From contig CAZVYS010000012.1 of NCBI GenBank assembly GCA_964630755.1, positions 1-31,733 on the forward strand: DNA of 31,733 nt, written 5' to 3'. This DNA is from CAZVYS01 sp964630755 (GTDB taxonomy: Bacteria > Patescibacteriota > Microgenomatia > UBA1400 > CG1-02-47-37). The stretch's first letter is position 1. Every line of letters begins with the position of its first letter. Made by a program: the position numbers and the translations under genes. This document shows positions 29,788 through 31,733 of this stretch, piece after piece. Below the pieces are notes generated by a model. The model made no database searches, was not told where the DNA came from, and worked only from the letters and a program-made list of their open reading frames with translations.

Positions 29788-31733
29788 ATGAAACTCCTCG
29801 ACCGAATAATCCAATACTCATTTTTCGGCTGTCTTATCCTAGTTCCCTTAATCCTTACCCCATATAACTACGAATTATTTGAGTTTAATAAAATGCTGAC
29901 TGTCTACTTTTTTACTATTATTGTTAGCTCATCTTGGATCATTAAAATGATCCTTAATCAAAAGATTATCTTTAAACGCACTCCATTTGACCTACCATTA
30001 GCCATATTTCTACTCTCACAAGTTATCTCTACTATTTTATCTATTGACCCACACACCTCTGTAATGGGCTATTACTCACGCTTTCATGGCGGCTTACTTT
30101 CAACTATCTCTTACCTCATATTATTTTATGCCTTTGCGTGGTTTGGAACTTCCAGCAGTCTGCAAGAAGCGCAGCGACTGAAAGATAGTTCCGAACCTTC
30201 CGTGTTCGTCCAAAAAACCATCAAAGTCATCCTATCAACTGGTCTTATTGTTTCTATCTACGGCATCCTTGAGCATTTTGGAATTGATAAACATCTCTGG
30301 GTTCAAGACGTTCAAAATCGGGTTTTTAGCACTTTAGGCCAACCCAACTGGCTTGCTGCCTACTTAATCTGCTTAACTCCCCTTTCCATGTACCAATTTC
30401 TCAAAAACCCTAAAAAATACCAAAGACTAGCTTTAATCATCACTATCATTTTTTATTCTACTCTACTTTTCACCAAATCCAGGTCAGGATTAATTGGATT
30501 TAGCTTATCTTTCGCAGTATTCTGGACACTTTTATTACTCAAGAAAGGATTAAAAAAATTCCCTACTAAAAAACTCCTCACTCTTTCCTTTTCACTACTA
30601 ATAATCTCCTTAATCATCGGCACTCCTTACACTCCTAGTGGTTCCGAACTTATTGAGCAACAAAATCAATCAACTACAGAAATTGAAAGTTCGGAACCTT
30701 TCCAAGTCCCTTCAGATCTTGGCCCTCCTGCCATTGCTACCGGCGGTTCAAAATCTAGTGACATCAGAAAAATAGTCTGGCAAGGCGCCATTAACATCTG
30801 GCGCCAATATCCCATCTTTGGCTCTGGTACAGAAACTTTTGCTTACTCTTACTACAATCACCGACCAATTGAACACAACCTACTCTCTGAATGGGACTTT
30901 CTTTACAACAAAGCCCACAACGAATTTCTTAACTTTCTTGCCACCAATGGTCTTTTTGGTCTACTATCCTATCTACTTCTAATCGCCTGGTTTAGCATTT
31001 ATTGTCTTAAAAATCTTAAAAAAAATCCTCTCATTCCTGCTTTACTAGCCGCTTACCTTGGCCTAGCTGTGTCTAACTTCTTTGGATTCTCTGTCGTCCC
31101 TGTGGCTCTATTTTTCTTTCTTTTCCCTGCCCTGGCCATGGAAAGGTCCGTTCTTGAAGCGCAACTTCGAGGCCAAACCTTAAAGGACTCAAATAACATC
31201 AGTCACCTGAGAAAACTAACTATAGCTATTATCTTCTCCTTCACCCTCTACCTCCTCTATTCTGTCATCAATCTCTGGCGCGCTGACCGAATCTTTAATC
31301 TTGGTCGAAATTATCTTAAAGCTAACCAAATCCAAACTGGCTACCAATACGCTACCAAAGCCGTTGAACTTTCCGGAAACGAACCCTTATTTCGTAACCA
31401 GCTAGCCGAAGCCTCCGCCAAAATGGCCGTCCTTTACCATCAATCTGAAGCTACTAACTCCGCTCAAATCAGTGACCGATTTAAAGCTGACTCCATTAAC
31501 CAAATCAATCTAGTCCTATCTCAAAACAAAGTTCACCTTAACTTTCACAAATCTAATATCAAGATCTATTTACTCCTCTCCACCATTGACCAAAAATACT
31601 ATCAGCAAGCCCTTCAAGCCATGTTAGCTGCCATTGATCTTGCCCCAACAGACGCCAAACTCTACTATAACCTAGGCTTACTCTACTCGAAAATCGGCCA
31701 ACAGGATCTAGCTTCACAAACCCTAAATGAGAC
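29788..31733 (+). CDS. O-antigen-ligase/Wzy-like membrane protein with C-terminal TPR region (3' end outside window)
   Basis: Open from ATG 29788 to the window edge without a stop (648 complete codons). The N-terminal part is polytopic, with about ten hydrophobic segments. The family core includes RVFSTLGQPNWLAAYL, SRSGLIGF, a large outer loop with GSGTETFAYSYYNHRP, and KAHNEFLNFLATNGLFGLL with the conserved His. After the last membrane segment, from about residue 515, helical repeats (for example YYNLGLLYSKIGQQDLA) look like TPRs, an arrangement seen in ligase-TPR proteins. Three in-frame stretches (residues about 120-137, 285-304, 453-465) are encoded by palindromic repeat DNA and look like insertions in loops. 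Confidence 0.85.
   Translation, partial: MKLLDRIIQYSFFGCLILVPLILTPYNYELFEFNKMLTVYFFTIIVSSSWIIKMILNQKIIFKRTPFDLPLAIFLLSQVISTILSIDPHTSVMGYYSRFHGGLLSTISYLILFYAFAWFGTSSSLQEAQRLKDSSEPSVFVQKTIKVILSTGLIVSIYGILEHFGIDKHLWVQDVQNRVFSTLGQPNWLAAYLICLTPLSMYQFLKNPKKYQRLALIITIIFYSTLLFTKSRSGLIGFSLSFAVFWTLLLLKKGLKKFPTKKLLTLSFSLLIISLIIGTPYTPSGSELIEQQNQSTTEIESSEPFQVPSDLGPPAIATGGSKSSDIRKIVWQGAINIWRQYPIFGSGTETFAYSYYNHRPIEHNLLSEWDFLYNKAHNEFLNFLATNGLFGLLSYLLLIAWFSIYCLKNLKKNPLIPALLAAYLGLAVSNFFGFSVVPVALFFFLFPALAMERSVLEAQLRGQTLKDSNNISHLRKLTIAIIFSFTLYLLYSVINLWRADRIFNLGRNYLKANQIQTGYQYATKAVELSGNEPLFRNQLAEASAKMAVLYHQSEATNSAQISDRFKADSINQINLVLSQNKVHLNFHKSNIKIYLLLSTIDQKYYQQALQAMLAAIDLAPTDAKLYYNLGLLYSKIGQQDLASQTLNE
30145..30197. 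repeat. Palindromic insert 1 in the O-antigen-ligase/TPR gene
   Basis: GGAACT (30145-30150) pairs with AGTTCC (30187-30192), enclosing CAGTC (30156-30160) and GACTG (30176-30180). It ends in GTTCCGAACC (30188-30197), related to the 12-mers of insert 2. It is GC-richer than its surroundings and encodes a hydrophilic stretch (SSSLQEAQRLKDSSEPS) between membrane segments. Confidence 0.7.
30640..30698. repeat. Palindromic insert 2: perfect 12-bp inverted repeat
   Basis: GGTTCCGAACTT (30640-30651) and AAGTTCGGAACC (30687-30698) are exact reverse complements separated by 35 nt. The enclosed in-frame codons are rich in Gln, Asn, Ser, Thr and Glu. The right arm recurs upstream of the gene at 29758-29767. 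Confidence 0.8.
31144..31180. repeat. Palindromic insert 3 in the O-antigen-ligase/TPR gene
   Basis: AGGTCCGTTCTTGAAGC (31144-31160) is identical to 29709-29725. Here it forms TTGAAG cgcaa CTTCGA-type pairing and ends GGCCAAACC. It encodes RSVLEAQLRGQ in frame, between the last two membrane segments. Confidence 0.75.

Noticed and set aside
1..31733. tRNA, rRNA, riboswitch or CRISPR features
   Set aside because: No cloverleaf, rRNA-like stretch, regularly spaced repeat array or recognised riboswitch was seen by eye on either strand; a covariance-model scan was not possible here.

Overview
The window is AT-rich, gene-dense bacterial DNA of the kind expected from a small-genome Candidatus Patescibacteria (CPR) organism, possibly Microgenomates-like. 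Pointers are: very short spacers and overlapping genes, many start codons with no Shine-Dalgarno and a -10 box about 6 nt upstream, reduced versions of standard proteins (96-aa MreD, 221-aa DprA, 388-aa O-antigen ligase-like protein), a Pro-rich/Cys-rich surface protein, and short palindromic inserts encoding peptides such as PASGRGRP and LPAGKQG. TGA is used as a stop codon (for example the genes ending at 112 and 2717), which argues against the UGA-recoded CPR lineages. The lineage is an inference; no rRNA or tRNA gene was seen.

Layout. 1-2028: two small unknown genes, a putative degenerate methyltransferase, and prs (PRPP synthetase). 2030-2715: a VapBC-like toxin-antitoxin pair with a consensus promoter that probably also drives prs. 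2717-10180: a nine-gene minus-strand pyrimidine operon in the order argF, pyrB, pyrC, MGS-like domain, pyrD, pyrE, LOG-like, pyrF, UPRT-like. It is preceded by a leader with a +1 hairpin, a 15-codon ORF and an intrinsic terminator. 10267-15635: a GH31 glycosidase convergent with two tandem divergent GT20 (trehalose-phosphate-synthase-like) paralogues. 15627-21836: DNA precursor and topology genes (topA, separate ATP-cone protein, class II nrdJ, fused thymidine kinase/deoxynucleoside kinase, tmk). 21947-24577: a PaaX-like regulator flanked by 25-bp direct repeats, dprA and an O-antigen-ligase-like membrane protein. 24620-25763: a LamG surface protein whose signal sequence lies in another frame. 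25765-29676: the elongasome genes mreB, mreC, mreD and mrdA, with a small opposite-strand membrane-protein gene between mreC and mreD. 29788-31733: a second O-antigen-ligase/TPR protein, cut by the window edge.

How the genes fit together. Prs makes PRPP for PyrE and perhaps the UPRT-like protein. The argF-pyrBCDEF operon makes UMP, and NrdJ, TK/dNK and Tmk turn nucleotides and nucleosides into DNA precursors. No carAB is present here, but a free-standing carbamoyl-phosphate-synthetase-type regulatory domain and an ornithine carbamoyltransferase sit inside the operon. GH31 and the GT20 pair form a glucan/disaccharide module. MreBCD/PBP2 and the two O-antigen-ligase-like proteins serve the cell envelope.

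The most unusual signals are: a set of GC-richer palindromic elements in intergenic DNA and in frame inside genes (pyrF, topA, the O-antigen-ligase gene); the palindrome/direct-repeat arrangement around the PaaX-like gene; a recurrent leader type in which the predicted transcript begins with a hairpin followed by a U-tract; and the attenuator-like leader of the pyrimidine operon.
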